NCBI GenBank assembly: GCA_964489715.1
Contig: CAZBAK010000021.1
Coordinates: 1-27,219 of the forward strand
Length of the DNA stretch: 27,219 bases
Reading direction: 5' to 3'
Source of the DNA: Tissierella_A sp964489715
GTDB lineage: Bacteria; Bacillota; Clostridia; Tissierellales; Tissierellaceae
Shown piece by piece: positions 1 through 7,900 of the stretch. Within the stretch, counting starts at the first letter, position 1. Each line of letters begins with the position of its first letter. The translations under genes and the position numbers were made by a program. The notes below the pieces were generated by a model. That model made no database searches, was not told where the DNA came from, and saw only the letters and a program-made list of their open reading frames with translations.

Positions 1-32
1 AACAATTACCTACTCTAGAGTAGGTAATTGTT
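1..32. repeat. Perfect 32-bp palindrome, probable terminator of an upstream gene
   Basis: The first 32 bases are an exact inverted repeat. The left half AACAATTACCTACTCT is the reverse complement of bases 17-32, with no mismatch and no spacer. As RNA it would form a long hairpin with a CUAG-centred loop. The bases after it (ttatatataag) are not a clean T-run, so a rightward rho-independent terminator would be imperfect. The bases to the left lie outside the window, so a leftward terminator cannot be judged. It sits just before the CoA-transferase gene and most likely closes an upstream transcription unit. Confidence 0.6.
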
Positions 33-92
33 ATATATAAGTTAAAAGCTAAAAATAGAAAACATATGGATAAAAAACAAGGGGGAAAAAGA

Positions 93-1280
93 ATGGATTT
101 CTCATTAGAGAATATTAAGGTATTAGATCTTACTAGAGTACTAGCAGGACCTTATGCTACTATGATACTAGGAGATTTAGGAGCAGATATAATTAAGTTG
201 GAAATGCCAGTTATAGGTGACGACGCTAGGCACTTTGGACCATATATGAACGAAGAGTCAGCTTACTTTATGAGTTTAAATAGAAACAAGAGAAGTTTAA
301 CTTTAAACTTAAAAGCTGAAAAGGGTAAAGAATTATTCCGTGAATTAGTTAAGGAAGTAGATGTAGTTGTAGAGAACTTTAGACCAGGAACAATGGAAAA
401 ACTAGGTTTAGGATATGAAGATTTAAAGAAGATCAATCCTAAGCTAGTTTATGCTGCTTCATCTGGTTATGGTCATACAGGACCTTACAGCAAGAGAGCT
501 GCTTATGATGCAGTTGTTCAAGCTATGGGTGGTCTTATGAGCATTACAGGACAAGAAGGTGGAGAACCTACAAGAGTAGGAACTTCTATAGGAGATATAA
601 CTGCTGGTTTATTTACAACTATTGGAATACTAGCTGCATTAAATAGTAGGAATGAAACAGGAAAAGGACAAAAAGTTGATGTAGCAATGCTTGACTGTCA
701 AGTAGCCATACTAGAAAATGCTATTGCTAGATATGTAGTTACAGGAGAAGCTCCAAAACCAGGCGGTAACAAGCATCCATCAATAGTACCTTTTGAGCCA
801 TTTGAAACTGTTGATGGCCAAGTCATGGTAGCTGCTGGAAACGATGTACTATGGGCAAATTTCTGCAAGGCCATAGGAAAAGAATCTCTAGCTAATGATG
901 AAAGATTTGCAACTAATCCATTAAGAGATGAAAACTATGATGAATTAAGACCTTTAATAGCAGAACCTATGAAGACTAAAACTACTCAAGAATGGCAAGA
1001 TATATTGGATGGAGCAGGGGTACCTAATGGTCCAATCAATACAATAGATAAAGTTTTAGCAGATCCTCAAGTTATAGCAAGAGAAATGATAAGAGAAATA
1101 GATCATCCTGTATCAGGAAAAATAAAAGTTCCTGGAATTCCTATAAAGATGAGTGATACTCCTGGGGATATAAGAATGACTTCTCCACTATTAGGACAAC
1201 ATACAGATGAAATATTAAAAGAGTTATTAAATTACGATGATGAAAAAATAGAAGAATTAAAGAAAGAAGACATATTTTAA
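93..1280 (+). CDS. Class III CoA-transferase (CaiB/BaiF family)
   Basis: The family moves coenzyme A between an acyl-CoA and a free carboxylic acid in the cytoplasm through an aspartyl-CoA anhydride. The 395-residue product has the family start (LDLTRVLAGPYATMILGDLG), the NFRPGTMEKLGLGYE segment and the GTSIGDITAG motif. Its Asp168 aligns with catalytic Asp169 of formyl-CoA transferase. The length is typical for the family. The ATG at 93 is preferred because the G-rich site at 81-91 lies 5-8 bases before it; an upstream ATG at 66 would put that site inside the gene. Carbamate kinase follows 41 bases downstream, so the two are probably co-transcribed. The substrate cannot be read from sequence; members use oxalate, carnitine, bile acids, succinate and others. 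Confidence 0.9.
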   Translation: MDFSLENIKVLDLTRVLAGPYATMILGDLGADIIKLEMPVIGDDARHFGPYMNEESAYFMSLNRNKRSLTLNLKAEKGKELFRELVKEVDVVVENFRPGTMEKLGLGYEDLKKINPKLVYAASSGYGHTGPYSKRAAYDAVVQAMGGLMSITGQEGGEPTRVGTSIGDITAGLFTTIGILAALNSRNETGKGQKVDVAMLDCQVAILENAIARYVVTGEAPKPGGNKHPSIVPFEPFETVDGQVMVAAGNDVLWANFCKAIGKESLANDERFATNPLRDENYDELRPLIAEPMKTKTTQEWQDILDGAGVPNGPINTIDKVLADPQVIAREMIREIDHPVSGKIKVPGIPIKMSDTPGDIRMTSPLLGQHTDEILKELLNYDDEKIEELKKEDIF

Positions 1281-1321
1281 TTAGAGGCTAAAATATAATT
1301 ATTTTTAAAGGGGGATTTTAA

Positions 1322-2257
1322 TTGACGAAAATTGTAGTAGCATTAGGAGGAAACGCTCTTCAAGATGTAGATAGTAAACCTACTGCTGAAGCTCAACTAA
1401 ATATTATAAAAGAAAATACTAAGTATTTAGCAGATATTGTAGAAGAAGGACATAATCTAGTTATAACTCATGGAAATGGACCACAGGTTGGAAGAATTTT
1501 AATACAAAATGAACTAGCTAGTGAGGCTACTCCAGCTATGCCATTTGATGTTTGTGGAGCTATGAGCCAGGGTATGATTGGATATCATATTCAACAAGCT
1601 ATGGGTGATGAGTTAGCTTCTAGAAATATTGAAAAAAATGTAGCTTCTATAGTAACTCAAGTAGTAGTAGATAAGGAAGATGCAGCATTTGAAAATCCTA
1701 CAAAACCTATAGGACCTTTCTATACAGAAGAAGAATCAAAAGCTATGTCAAAAGAAAAGGGCTATGATATGATAGAAGACTCTGGTAGAGGATATAGAAG
1801 AGTTGTTGCATCTCCAGCTCCTAAGAGAATAGTTGAAATTGATACAGTGAAAACTTTAATAGACAATGGCACTGTAGTCATAACTGTAGGTGGCGGTGGA
1901 ATACCAGTAATCGAAGAAGGTAAAGAACTTAAGGGTATTGCAGCTGTTATTGATAAAGATTTAGCTTCTGAGCGACTTGCAAAAGATATAGACGCAGACA
2001 CATTGGTAGTTCTTACTGCAGTTGAAAGAGTAGCTATAAACTTTGGTGAACCAAATCAAAAAAATCTTGATAAAGTAACTGTCGATGAAATGAAAGAATA
2101 TGCTGATCAAGGTCACTTTGCACCTGGTAGTATGTTACCTAAAGTTTTAGCAGGTATCAGCTTTGTAGAGTCAAAAGCAGGAAGAAAGACAATAATCACT
2201 TCACTAGAAAAAGTAAATGAAGCTTTAAAAGGTTTAAGTGGAACAATAATAGAATAA
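1322..2257 (+). CDS. arcC: Carbamate kinase
   Basis: The enzyme interconverts carbamoyl phosphate plus ADP with ATP, carbon dioxide and ammonia. In fermenters it usually runs toward ATP, at the end of arginine deiminase, allantoin or similar routes. The 311-residue product shows the amino-acid-kinase fold signatures: VVALGGNALQ at residues 5-14, THGNGPQVGRI near residue 49, VGGGGIPVIEE near residue 190, and a PGSMLPKV segment near the end. The start is TTG at 1322, placed 6 bases after the strong site AAAGGGGGA (1307-1315). No ornithine carbamoyltransferase or arginine deiminase lies nearby, so the source of carbamoyl phosphate is unknown here. It shares an operon with the CoA-transferase, which is not the usual arc arrangement. 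Confidence 0.95.
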   Translation: MTKIVVALGGNALQDVDSKPTAEAQLNIIKENTKYLADIVEEGHNLVITHGNGPQVGRILIQNELASEATPAMPFDVCGAMSQGMIGYHIQQAMGDELASRNIEKNVASIVTQVVVDKEDAAFENPTKPIGPFYTEEESKAMSKEKGYDMIEDSGRGYRRVVASPAPKRIVEIDTVKTLIDNGTVVITVGGGGIPVIEEGKELKGIAAVIDKDLASERLAKDIDADTLVVLTAVERVAINFGEPNQKNLDKVTVDEMKEYADQGHFAPGSMLPKVLAGISFVESKAGRKTIITSLEKVNEALKGLSGTIIE

Positions 2258-2274
2258 TATAGTTAAGATATAAT

Positions 2275-2314
2275 AAAAATCCTCGAAAGTCTCCAGACTT
2301 TCAAGGATTTTTTT
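2275..2314. terminator. Bidirectional terminator between arcC and the amidase gene
   Basis: A 16-base stem runs from 2277-2292 to 2295-2310 with one mismatch and a two-base turn. It is followed by T-runs on both strands. It lies in the convergent gap between arcC (plus) and the amidase (minus) and can stop transcription from either side. Confidence 0.88.
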
Positions 2315-2323
2315 CTTGTTTTA

Positions 2324-3790
2324 TTATAATACTGGTTCTTTACGATATTTACTTGCTTGCTCAAAACCATAAGCTATTTCAAATAAAGTTGGTTCGCTCC
2401 ATTCTCTTCCTAGGAATTCTATACCTACTGGAACTCCTATAGGTGCAGTTTCCTTTGGTGAAGTAAAGCCACCAGGAACTACAATTGAAGGGAAACCTGT
2501 TAAAGAGCCTAGTACACCATTTCTTTCAACTTGTGATTCTCCAACCTTTACTACTGGACGTTTTTGATGAGGATAAACTATAGCGTCTAACTCATACTTG
2601 GCCATTAATTCCATAAGAAGAGTTCTAACTTCTGATCTCTTTACCATACGGCTATTATAGACATCTGTACCCTTGTCCAAAGTATTAGCAAATAATATAT
2701 TTTCCTTTATTCCTTCATGGAATTTACCAGAATCTATAACATCTTGCAGAGAATGCACTTCTGACTTAGGACCTAATTCTTTTAAGTATGAACTTAGGTC
2801 AGTCTTTAATTCATATAGATGAAGGCTAATATCTCCAACTAATTCGTCAGAGTCTATATCTTCTGTAATATGAACTAGCTTAGCACCCTTTTCTTTCATA
2901 AGATCTATAGAATCATACATAGCCTTGTTTACTTCTTTGTGTATTTCTTCTTTTCCAAAGAAACTATCCAAGATACCTATTTTTTTACCTTCTAATCCGT
3001 CCTTATCTAAAAAGTCAGTATAAGACTTAGGTATTTTATTTACACTCCATGCTGTTTCAGCATCTTTAGGGTCATAGCCTGAAATTACATCTAAAACCCT
3101 TGCAGTGTCTTCTACAGTACGCATAATTGGTCCTGCAGTATCTTGGGTAAGAGCATAAGGAACCACTCCTGAACGACTTACAAGTCCTATAGTTGGTCTA
3201 AATCCAACAAGGCTACATGCAGAAGCAGGTGAACGTATAGAGTTAATAGTATCAGTACCTATACCTATTAGCCCAAAGTTAGCAGCTATACCTGCTCCAG
3301 TTCCACCACTTGAACCTCCTGGAGATCTTGTAAGATCATATGGATTTAAAGTTTGTCCTAGTATAGAACTTACGGTTTCGCCCCATACTGCGAATTCATG
3401 TAGATTTACCTTTGCTATTATTATAGCACCTTCTTCTCTTAATCTTTTAGTAAGAAAGGCATCTTCATTTGGAACAACACCTTCCAAGCTTAAAGAACCT
3501 GCAGTAGTAGGCATATCACCAGTATTAACATTATCTTTTAAAAGCACTGGTATACCATGTAGGGAACCTGTAAAGCCAGATTCTTTGAACTTTTTATCTA
3601 GCTCATCTGCTATTTCTAAAGCTTTTGGATTTACTAAAATTACAGAGTTAAGCTTTGGGCCTTGCTGGTCATAAAGCTCTATTCTTTCAAGATACATTTC
3701 AACTAGGGATCTACAAGTTAACTCTCCCTTAGTCATAGAATCATGTATTGATTTAATAGTTGCTGATTCTAGTGAAAAATTTTTATTCAT
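2324..3790 (-). CDS. Amidase-signature family hydrolase
   Basis: The family hydrolyses carboxamides with a Ser-cisSer-Lys triad in the cytoplasm. In this 488-residue protein the triad is visible: Lys85 in IPVLLKDNVNT, Ser160 in SPGGSSGGTGAG, and nucleophile Ser184 in GTDTINSIRSPA. The classic GG before the nucleophile is replaced by IN, which I recall as typical of a subgroup with the SIRSPAS ending. Asn48 and the stretch around NLHEFAVWG match the family. A site TAGGTGGGTGG precedes the ATG. It is not GatA: no gatB or gatC is adjacent, and a stand-alone enzyme is likelier. It is transcribed away from the mmd operon from its own promoter. The substrate is unknown; the setting would suit a small amide or peptide amide. 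Confidence 0.88.
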   Translation of the reverse strand: MNKNFSLESATIKSIHDSMTKGELTCRSLVEMYLERIELYDQQGPKLNSVILVNPKALEIADELDKKFKESGFTGSLHGIPVLLKDNVNTGDMPTTAGSLSLEGVVPNEDAFLTKRLREEGAIIIAKVNLHEFAVWGETVSSILGQTLNPYDLTRSPGGSSGGTGAGIAANFGLIGIGTDTINSIRSPASACSLVGFRPTIGLVSRSGVVPYALTQDTAGPIMRTVEDTARVLDVISGYDPKDAETAWSVNKIPKSYTDFLDKDGLEGKKIGILDSFFGKEEIHKEVNKAMYDSIDLMKEKGAKLVHITEDIDSDELVGDISLHLYELKTDLSSYLKELGPKSEVHSLQDVIDSGKFHEGIKENILFANTLDKGTDVYNSRMVKRSEVRTLLMELMAKYELDAIVYPHQKRPVVKVGESQVERNGVLGSLTGFPSIVVPGGFTSPKETAPIGVPVGIEFLGREWSEPTLFEIAYGFEQASKYRKEPVL

Positions 3791-3827
3791 AAATAACCAC
3801 CCACCTATTAATATTCTTTGATATATT

Positions 3828-3857
3828 ATTATATCATAAGAATATTGAAAATTGTAA
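3828..3857 (-). promoter_or_regulatory. Promoter of the amidase gene
   Basis: On the minus strand TTACAA (3852-3857) is followed after 18 bases by TATAAT (3828-3833). A TG one base before the -10 box makes it an extended -10. The start point would lie about 30 bases before the amidase ATG. Confidence 0.65.
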
Positions 3858-4003
3858 CAAAAGAAGCTAATTATTTATGTGGAAAATTACTACGAATTAA
3901 ATGATATAATACATCTATCAAAGAGCTTTGTATGGCTTTTAAGCAAAAGATAAAAAAATCAATAAAATTTATAATTGAAAACATTAGAAGTTAGTAAAGT
4001 CAC

Positions 4004-4032
4004 TTGATGATAGGTTCCATAGATGATATAAT
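4004..4032 (+). promoter_or_regulatory. Sigma-A type promoter of the mmd operon
   Basis: TTGATG (4004-4009) and TATAAT (4027-4032) are separated by exactly 17 bases. TG at 4024-4025 adds an extended -10. Transcription should start near 4039-4042, leaving a leader of about 150 bases before mmdA. Confidence 0.8.
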
Positions 4033-4041
4033 TATGAATGT

Positions 4042-4140
4042 GTGACCTTTACCCTGATAAAGTATAAAGCTTAGTCTTTATTAAGGAAAAGGTTTACTTA
4101 TAGTTTAATAGAGATAAACTAAATAATATTTAATTTATCT
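4042..4140 (+). promoter_or_regulatory. Structured 5' leader of the mmd operon (unclassified)
   Basis: Beginning within a few bases of the predicted transcript start, 4042-4050 (GTGACCTTT) pairs with 4088-4097 (AAAGGTTTAC), with one bulged base. Inside it, 4053-4062 (CCTGATAAAG) pairs with 4076-4086 (CTTTATTAAGG), again with one bulge. The apical loop is 4063-4075 and contains AAGCTT. A second hairpin follows, 4112-4118 with 4134-4140. Neither is followed by a T-run, so a simple attenuator is not obvious. I do not recognise a known riboswitch class. The role could be RNA stability, protein binding or ligand sensing. Confidence 0.5.
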
Positions 4141-4189
4141 TAAAATAAATAATAGAAGTTATTATCAAAAATAACAAGGGGGAAAAAGC

Positions 4190-5731
4190 ATGAGTAAATT
4201 AAATGAACTCCTAGAAATCAGTAAGAAGATTGAACTGGGTGGAGGGAAGGAAAGGATTGAAAGACATCATAACTCTGGTAAACTAACTGCTAGAGAGAGA
4301 ATTAACCTACTTTTTGATGAAGGAAGTTTCATCGAAATTGATAAATTTGTTAAGCATAGGTCTACAAATTTTGGAATGGAAAAGGTTGATGCAGCTGCAG
4401 ATGGTGTTGTAACAGGTTATGGTACAGTAGATGGTAGATTGGTTTTTGTGTATGCTCAAGACTTTACTGTAATTGGTGGATCTCTTGGAGAAATGCATGC
4501 TGAAAAAATAGCTAAAATTCAAGACATGGCATTAAAGATGGGTGCACCTATAATTGGTATGAATGATTCAGGTGGAGCTAGAATTCAAGAGGGTGTAGAT
4601 TCACTTTCTGGATTTGGTAAGATATTTTATAGAAATACAATATCATCTGGAGTTATTCCACAGATCTCAGTAATAATGGGACCTTGTGCAGGAGGAGCAG
4701 TATATTCTCCAGCAATAACAGACTTCATATTTATGGTAGAAGATACAAGTATGATGTTTATTACAGGACCTCAAGTAATTAAATCTGTAACAGGAGAAGA
4801 AGTTACTCAAGAAGCTTTAGGAGGAGCAATGACTCACAACAGAACAAGTGGAGTTGCTCACTTTATGGATCCAACAGATGAAGAATGTATAGAAAGAGTA
4901 AAGACATTACTATCATTCTTGCCTTCTAACAATTTAGAAAAAGCACCTGTTTATGAATCGGAAGATGACATAAATAGAATTGAAGAAAAATTAAATACTA
5001 TGGTTCCAGAAAACCCTAATAAACCTTATGATATGAAAGAGGTTATAGAAACACTGGCAGATGAAGGAGATTTCTTTGAAGTTCAAGGAGCCTATGCTCA
5101 AAATATCATTACAGGATATATTAGATTAAATGGTAAGACTGTAGGAGTAGTAGCAAATCAACCTAAAATTTTAGCTGGATGTTTAGACATCAATGCATCA
5201 GATAAAGCAGGAAGATTTATAAGAAACTGTGATGCTTTCAATGTACCTTTATTGAACTTGGTTGATGTACCAGGATTTTTACCAGGAACAGGACAAGAGT
5301 ATGGTGGAATTATAAGACATGGTGCTAAGATGCTTTTTGCTTATAGTGAAGCAACTGTACCAAAAGTTACATTAATCTTAAGAAAAGCTTATGGTGGAGC
5401 TTATATAGCAATGTGTAATAAAGAATTAGGTGCAGATCAAGTATTTGCATGGCCTAATGCAGAAATTGCTGTAATGGGTCCAAGTGGAGCAGCAAATATT
5501 ATATTTAGAAAAGAAATAGCTAATGCTGAAGATCCAGATAAGGCTAGAGAAGAGAAGATAGAAGAATATAAGGAAACTGTAGCAAATCCATATATTGCCG
5601 CACAAAGAGGTTATGTAGATGATGTTATAGTACCAAGTACTACAAGACCAAGACTTATAGCTGCATTTGATATGCTAGAAACAAAGGTAGAAAGCAGACC
5701 AAGCAAGAAACACGGTAACTTACCAGTATAA
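4190..5731 (+). CDS. mmdA: Methylmalonyl-CoA decarboxylase, carboxyltransferase (alpha) subunit
   Basis: This subunit takes the carboxyl group from (S)-methylmalonyl-CoA onto biotin of the carrier subunit. The membrane partner then releases it as carbon dioxide while exporting sodium. The 513-residue product has two tandem crotonase-like carboxyltransferase halves: the N-terminal half with FTVIGGSLGEMHAEKI, MNDSGGARIQEGV and GPCAGGAVYSPA, and the C-terminal half with NQPKILAGCLDI, FLPGTGQEYGGI and RKAYGGAYIAM. Length and motifs match MmdA and propionyl-CoA carboxylase beta subunits, and differ from the longer glutaconyl-CoA decarboxylase GcdA. The ATG at 4190 follows AAGGGGG (4176-4182). The three remaining pump subunits follow directly, which favours a decarboxylase over a biotin-dependent carboxylase, since no biotin carboxylase is present. 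Confidence 0.93.
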   Translation: MSKLNELLEISKKIELGGGKERIERHHNSGKLTARERINLLFDEGSFIEIDKFVKHRSTNFGMEKVDAAADGVVTGYGTVDGRLVFVYAQDFTVIGGSLGEMHAEKIAKIQDMALKMGAPIIGMNDSGGARIQEGVDSLSGFGKIFYRNTISSGVIPQISVIMGPCAGGAVYSPAITDFIFMVEDTSMMFITGPQVIKSVTGEEVTQEALGGAMTHNRTSGVAHFMDPTDEECIERVKTLLSFLPSNNLEKAPVYESEDDINRIEEKLNTMVPENPNKPYDMKEVIETLADEGDFFEVQGAYAQNIITGYIRLNGKTVGVVANQPKILAGCLDINASDKAGRFIRNCDAFNVPLLNLVDVPGFLPGTGQEYGGIIRHGAKMLFAYSEATVPKVTLILRKAYGGAYIAMCNKELGADQVFAWPNAEIAVMGPSGAANIIFRKEIANAEDPDKAREEKIEEYKETVANPYIAAQRGYVDDVIVPSTTRPRLIAAFDMLETKVESRPSKKHGNLPV

Positions 5732-5744
5732 ATGAGGTGAAAAA

Positions 5745-6128
5745 ATGGGAGATTTTATTAGTATGGGAGAAGCCTTAATAGTTGCATTGTTCAGTATACT
5801 ATTAGTTTTCGTTGTATTAATAGTTATTGCAGCTATTATTAATGCTTTAAAAGCTTTTAGCGGCGAAAAGAAGCCAGGTAAAAAAGATGAACCAGAGATG
5901 ACAATATCAAAAGATGAAACTTCAGTTGGAGGTCAAGATCCTAAACTGGGAATAGAAGATTCTAGTGGGATTTCTGAAGAACTAGTAGCAGTTATAGCTG
6001 CTGCAGTGGCTGCAAATCTAGGAACTAGCATTCCTGAGATAAATATTAAAAGCATAAGAAGAACATCACAAAGCGTTAGTCCATGGGCAAACGCAGGAAA
6101 TATAAAACAAGTTAATAATAAATTATAA
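5745..6128 (+). CDS. mmdD: Sodium-pumping decarboxylase delta/gamma subunit (OadG family)
   Basis: This small membrane subunit tethers the carboxyltransferase to the membrane pump and helps assemble the complex. The 127 residues comprise a short N-terminus, one hydrophobic helix at about residues 9-37, a charged linker (GEKKPGKKDEPE), and a C-terminal part with an Ala-rich helix (SEELVAVIAAAVAANLG) and a basic tail containing SVSPWANAG. This is the usual layout of OadG/MmdD proteins. A GAGGTG site lies just before the ATG, 13 bases after mmdA. No separate epsilon subunit (MmdE) follows, so this protein may be the sole small subunit. Confidence 0.88.
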   Translation: MGDFISMGEALIVALFSILLVFVVLIVIAAIINALKAFSGEKKPGKKDEPEMTISKDETSVGGQDPKLGIEDSSGISEELVAVIAAAVAANLGTSIPEINIKSIRRTSQSVSPWANAGNIKQVNNKL

Positions 6129-6158
6129 ATTATAAAATATAGAATGTGAGGGAATAAT

Positions 6159-6569
6159 ATGAGAAAATTTGTAATAAATGTAAATGGAAACTCTTATGAA
6201 GTTGAAGTTGATGAAATAACAGAAGGAGCAGCACCAGCTGCCGCACCAAAATCTAGACCAGCACCAGCAGCAGCTGCACCAGCGGCTAAAGCAGCGCCAG
6301 CTAAGCCAACAGCAGCTAAAGAAGCACCAGCTGCAGCAGCAAGTGTTTCAGCAGGACAAGAAGTAGTAGATTCACCTATGCCAGGAAATATCTGGAAGGT
6401 TCTTGTTTCTGAAGGAGATACAGTAAAGGCTGGAGATACTTTAATTATACTTGAAGCAATGAAGATGGAAAATGAATTAGTTTCTCCAAAAGACGGAACA
6501 GTATCTAAGATCTTAGTATCAGAAGGTTCAAGTGTAGATACTGGAGATCAATTAGTAATAGTTGAATAA
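6159..6569 (+). CDS. mmdC: Biotin carboxyl carrier subunit of the decarboxylase
   Basis: It carries the carboxyl group on biotin between MmdA and the membrane subunit. The 136 residues hold a short N-terminal beta segment (RKFVINVNGNSYEVEVDEI), a flexible Ala/Pro/Lys linker at about residues 24-63, and a biotinyl domain at about 68-136. The biotin-accepting lysine is Lys102 in EAMKMEN. GTVSKILVSEG and DTGDQLVIVE finish the biotinyl fold. The linker uses repeated GCA/CCA codons and is the only repeat-like stretch of the operon. The carrier is 30 bases after mmdD and 27 before mmdB. Confidence 0.95.
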   Translation: MRKFVINVNGNSYEVEVDEITEGAAPAAAPKSRPAPAAAAPAAKAAPAKPTAAKEAPAAAASVSAGQEVVDSPMPGNIWKVLVSEGDTVKAGDTLIILEAMKMENELVSPKDGTVSKILVSEGSSVDTGDQLVIVE

Positions 6570-6596
6570 TTCCATTAAGAAAGGAAGGAAAATCGA

Positions 6597-7793
6597 ATGT
6601 TTATAGAAGTTTTATCTGATTTTTGGCAAAGTACTGGATTTTTCATAATGGAATATGGTCAAGCGTTAATGCTATTAATATCCTTTGTATTACTGTATTT
6701 AGCAATTGCTAAAGGGTTTGAACCGTTACTTTTAATCCCTATAGCATTTGGTATGCTTTTAGCTAACTTACCAGGGGCGAATCTTATGAGAGAGCCAATA
6801 GTTGAGATAGTTAAGGATGCGAGTACAGGAGAATTAGTATCAAAAACTAAAGAACTTGGTGGATTAATGTATTATCTCTATCAAGGTGTGGAACTTGGAA
6901 TTTATCCTCCACTTATTTTCTTAGGGGTAGGAGCAATGACTGACTTTGGACCATTAATTTCAAATCCAAAGAGTATATTATTAGGAGCAGCGGCTCAAAT
7001 AGGTATATTTGCAACATTTTTAGGTGCTATTGCACTAAATGCAGCAGGATTAGTAGGATTTACAGCAAAAGAAGCTGCAAGTATAGCAATAATTGGTGGA
7101 GCAGACGGACCAACTGCATTATTCTTAACATCTAAATTGGCTCCTCAATTATTAGGACCAATTGCAGTTGCAGCATATTCTTATATGGCTTTAGTACCAA
7201 TTATTCAACCGCCTATTATGAGAGCTTTAACGACAAAGTCTGAAAGAGAAATAGTTATGACTCAATTGAGAACTGTATCTCAAAGAGAGAAAATAATATT
7301 TCCAATTGTAGTTACTGTAGTAGTAACATTAATACTGCCTTCAGCAGGTTCCTTAGTTGGACTTTTAATGTTAGGTAACTTATTTAGAGAATCACTAATG
7401 GCTGATAGATTATCTAAAACAGCACAAAACGAACTAATGAATATAGTAACTATATTCTTAGGAGTAACTGTTGGAGCTACGGCTAATGCAGCAACATTCC
7501 TAACAGCTAAAACATTAAGTATTATAGGACTTGGATTACTAGCATTTGCTATAGGAACTGCATCAGGAGTTCTATTTGGTAAACTTATGTGCAAGCTATC
7601 TGGTGGAAAAGTAAATCCATTGATAGGAGCTGCAGGAGTATCAGCAGTACCTATGGCAGCGAGGGTAGCACAAAAAGTTGGACAAGATGCAAATCCAAGA
7701 AACTTCTTATTAATGCATGCTATGGGACCAAATGTAGCTGGAGTTATCGGTTCAGCTGTAGCAGCAGGTTTGTTACTTAACTTCTTTGGTTAA
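6597..7793 (+). CDS. mmdB: Sodium-translocating decarboxylase beta subunit (OadB/MmdB family)
   Basis: This integral membrane protein decarboxylates carboxybiotin and moves sodium ions outward. The 398 residues are almost wholly hydrophobic, with about nine or more membrane segments. Hallmarks are PPLIFLGVGAMTDFGPL (about 104-120), with its charged Asp in a membrane-dipping loop, and IIGGADGPTALFL (about 165-177), in which Asp170 matches the sodium-binding Asp203 of Klebsiella OadB. The GATANAATFLTAKTL segment is also conserved. The ATG at 6597 follows an AAGGAAGGA site. A strong terminator follows, so this is the last gene of the operon. Confidence 0.95.
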   Translation: MFIEVLSDFWQSTGFFIMEYGQALMLLISFVLLYLAIAKGFEPLLLIPIAFGMLLANLPGANLMREPIVEIVKDASTGELVSKTKELGGLMYYLYQGVELGIYPPLIFLGVGAMTDFGPLISNPKSILLGAAAQIGIFATFLGAIALNAAGLVGFTAKEAASIAIIGGADGPTALFLTSKLAPQLLGPIAVAAYSYMALVPIIQPPIMRALTTKSEREIVMTQLRTVSQREKIIFPIVVTVVVTLILPSAGSLVGLLMLGNLFRESLMADRLSKTAQNELMNIVTIFLGVTVGATANAATFLTAKTLSIIGLGLLAFAIGTASGVLFGKLMCKLSGGKVNPLIGAAGVSAVPMAARVAQKVGQDANPRNFLLMHAMGPNVAGVIGSAVAAGLLLNFFG

Positions 7794-7810
7794 AGATAAC
7801 AAAGCTCTTC

Positions 7811-7851
7811 AATACTAACAAAGATTTTAAGATCTTTGTTAGTATTTTTTT
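7811..7851 (+). terminator. Rho-independent terminator of the mmd operon
   Basis: A perfect 15-bp stem, AATACTAACAAAGAT (7811-7825) with 7832-7846, encloses a six-base loop and runs directly into a T-tract. It is the best terminator in the window. Confidence 0.95.
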
Positions 7852-7900
7852 ATAGGAATTTTGAAGTAAGCTTATGCTAATGTGATAAATTAAAATGAAG

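Larger units (their letters stand above)
3791..4189. other. Divergent intergenic region between the amidase and the mmd operon
   Basis: This 399-base gap holds no credible gene. It contains the amidase promoter, the mmd promoter at 4004-4032 and the folded mmd leader. A further extended -10 (TGATATAAT, 3902-3910) on the plus strand lacks a convincing -35 box. Bases 3911-4000 are A-rich, with a small hairpin (CTTTT/AAAAG around 3937-3950) and nothing else I can name. Confidence 0.7.

Noticed and set aside
2324..3790. GatA, the glutamyl-tRNA amidotransferase subunit
   Set aside because: No gatB or gatC is adjacent, and the nucleophile motif is DTINSIR rather than the GatA-like DTGGSIR.
3902..3910. 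A second plus-strand promoter before the mmd operon
   Set aside because: There is an extended -10 but no believable -35 box; the promoter at 4004-4032 is far better.
3911..4000. A small RNA gene upstream of the mmd promoter
   Set aside because: Only one short hairpin and A-rich sequence are seen, with no terminator or conserved core.
4190..5731. Glutaconyl-CoA decarboxylase alpha subunit
   Set aside because: GcdA is about 587 residues with a different N-terminal region; this protein is 513 residues and has the MmdA/PccB motifs.
4190..5731. Acetyl- or propionyl-CoA carboxylase
   Set aside because: No biotin carboxylase gene is present, and OadG- and OadB-type membrane subunits follow in the same operon.
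6225..6350. Tandem repeat in mmdC (GCA/CCA-rich stretch)
   Set aside because: It encodes the ordinary Ala/Pro linker of a biotin carrier protein, not a separate repeat element.
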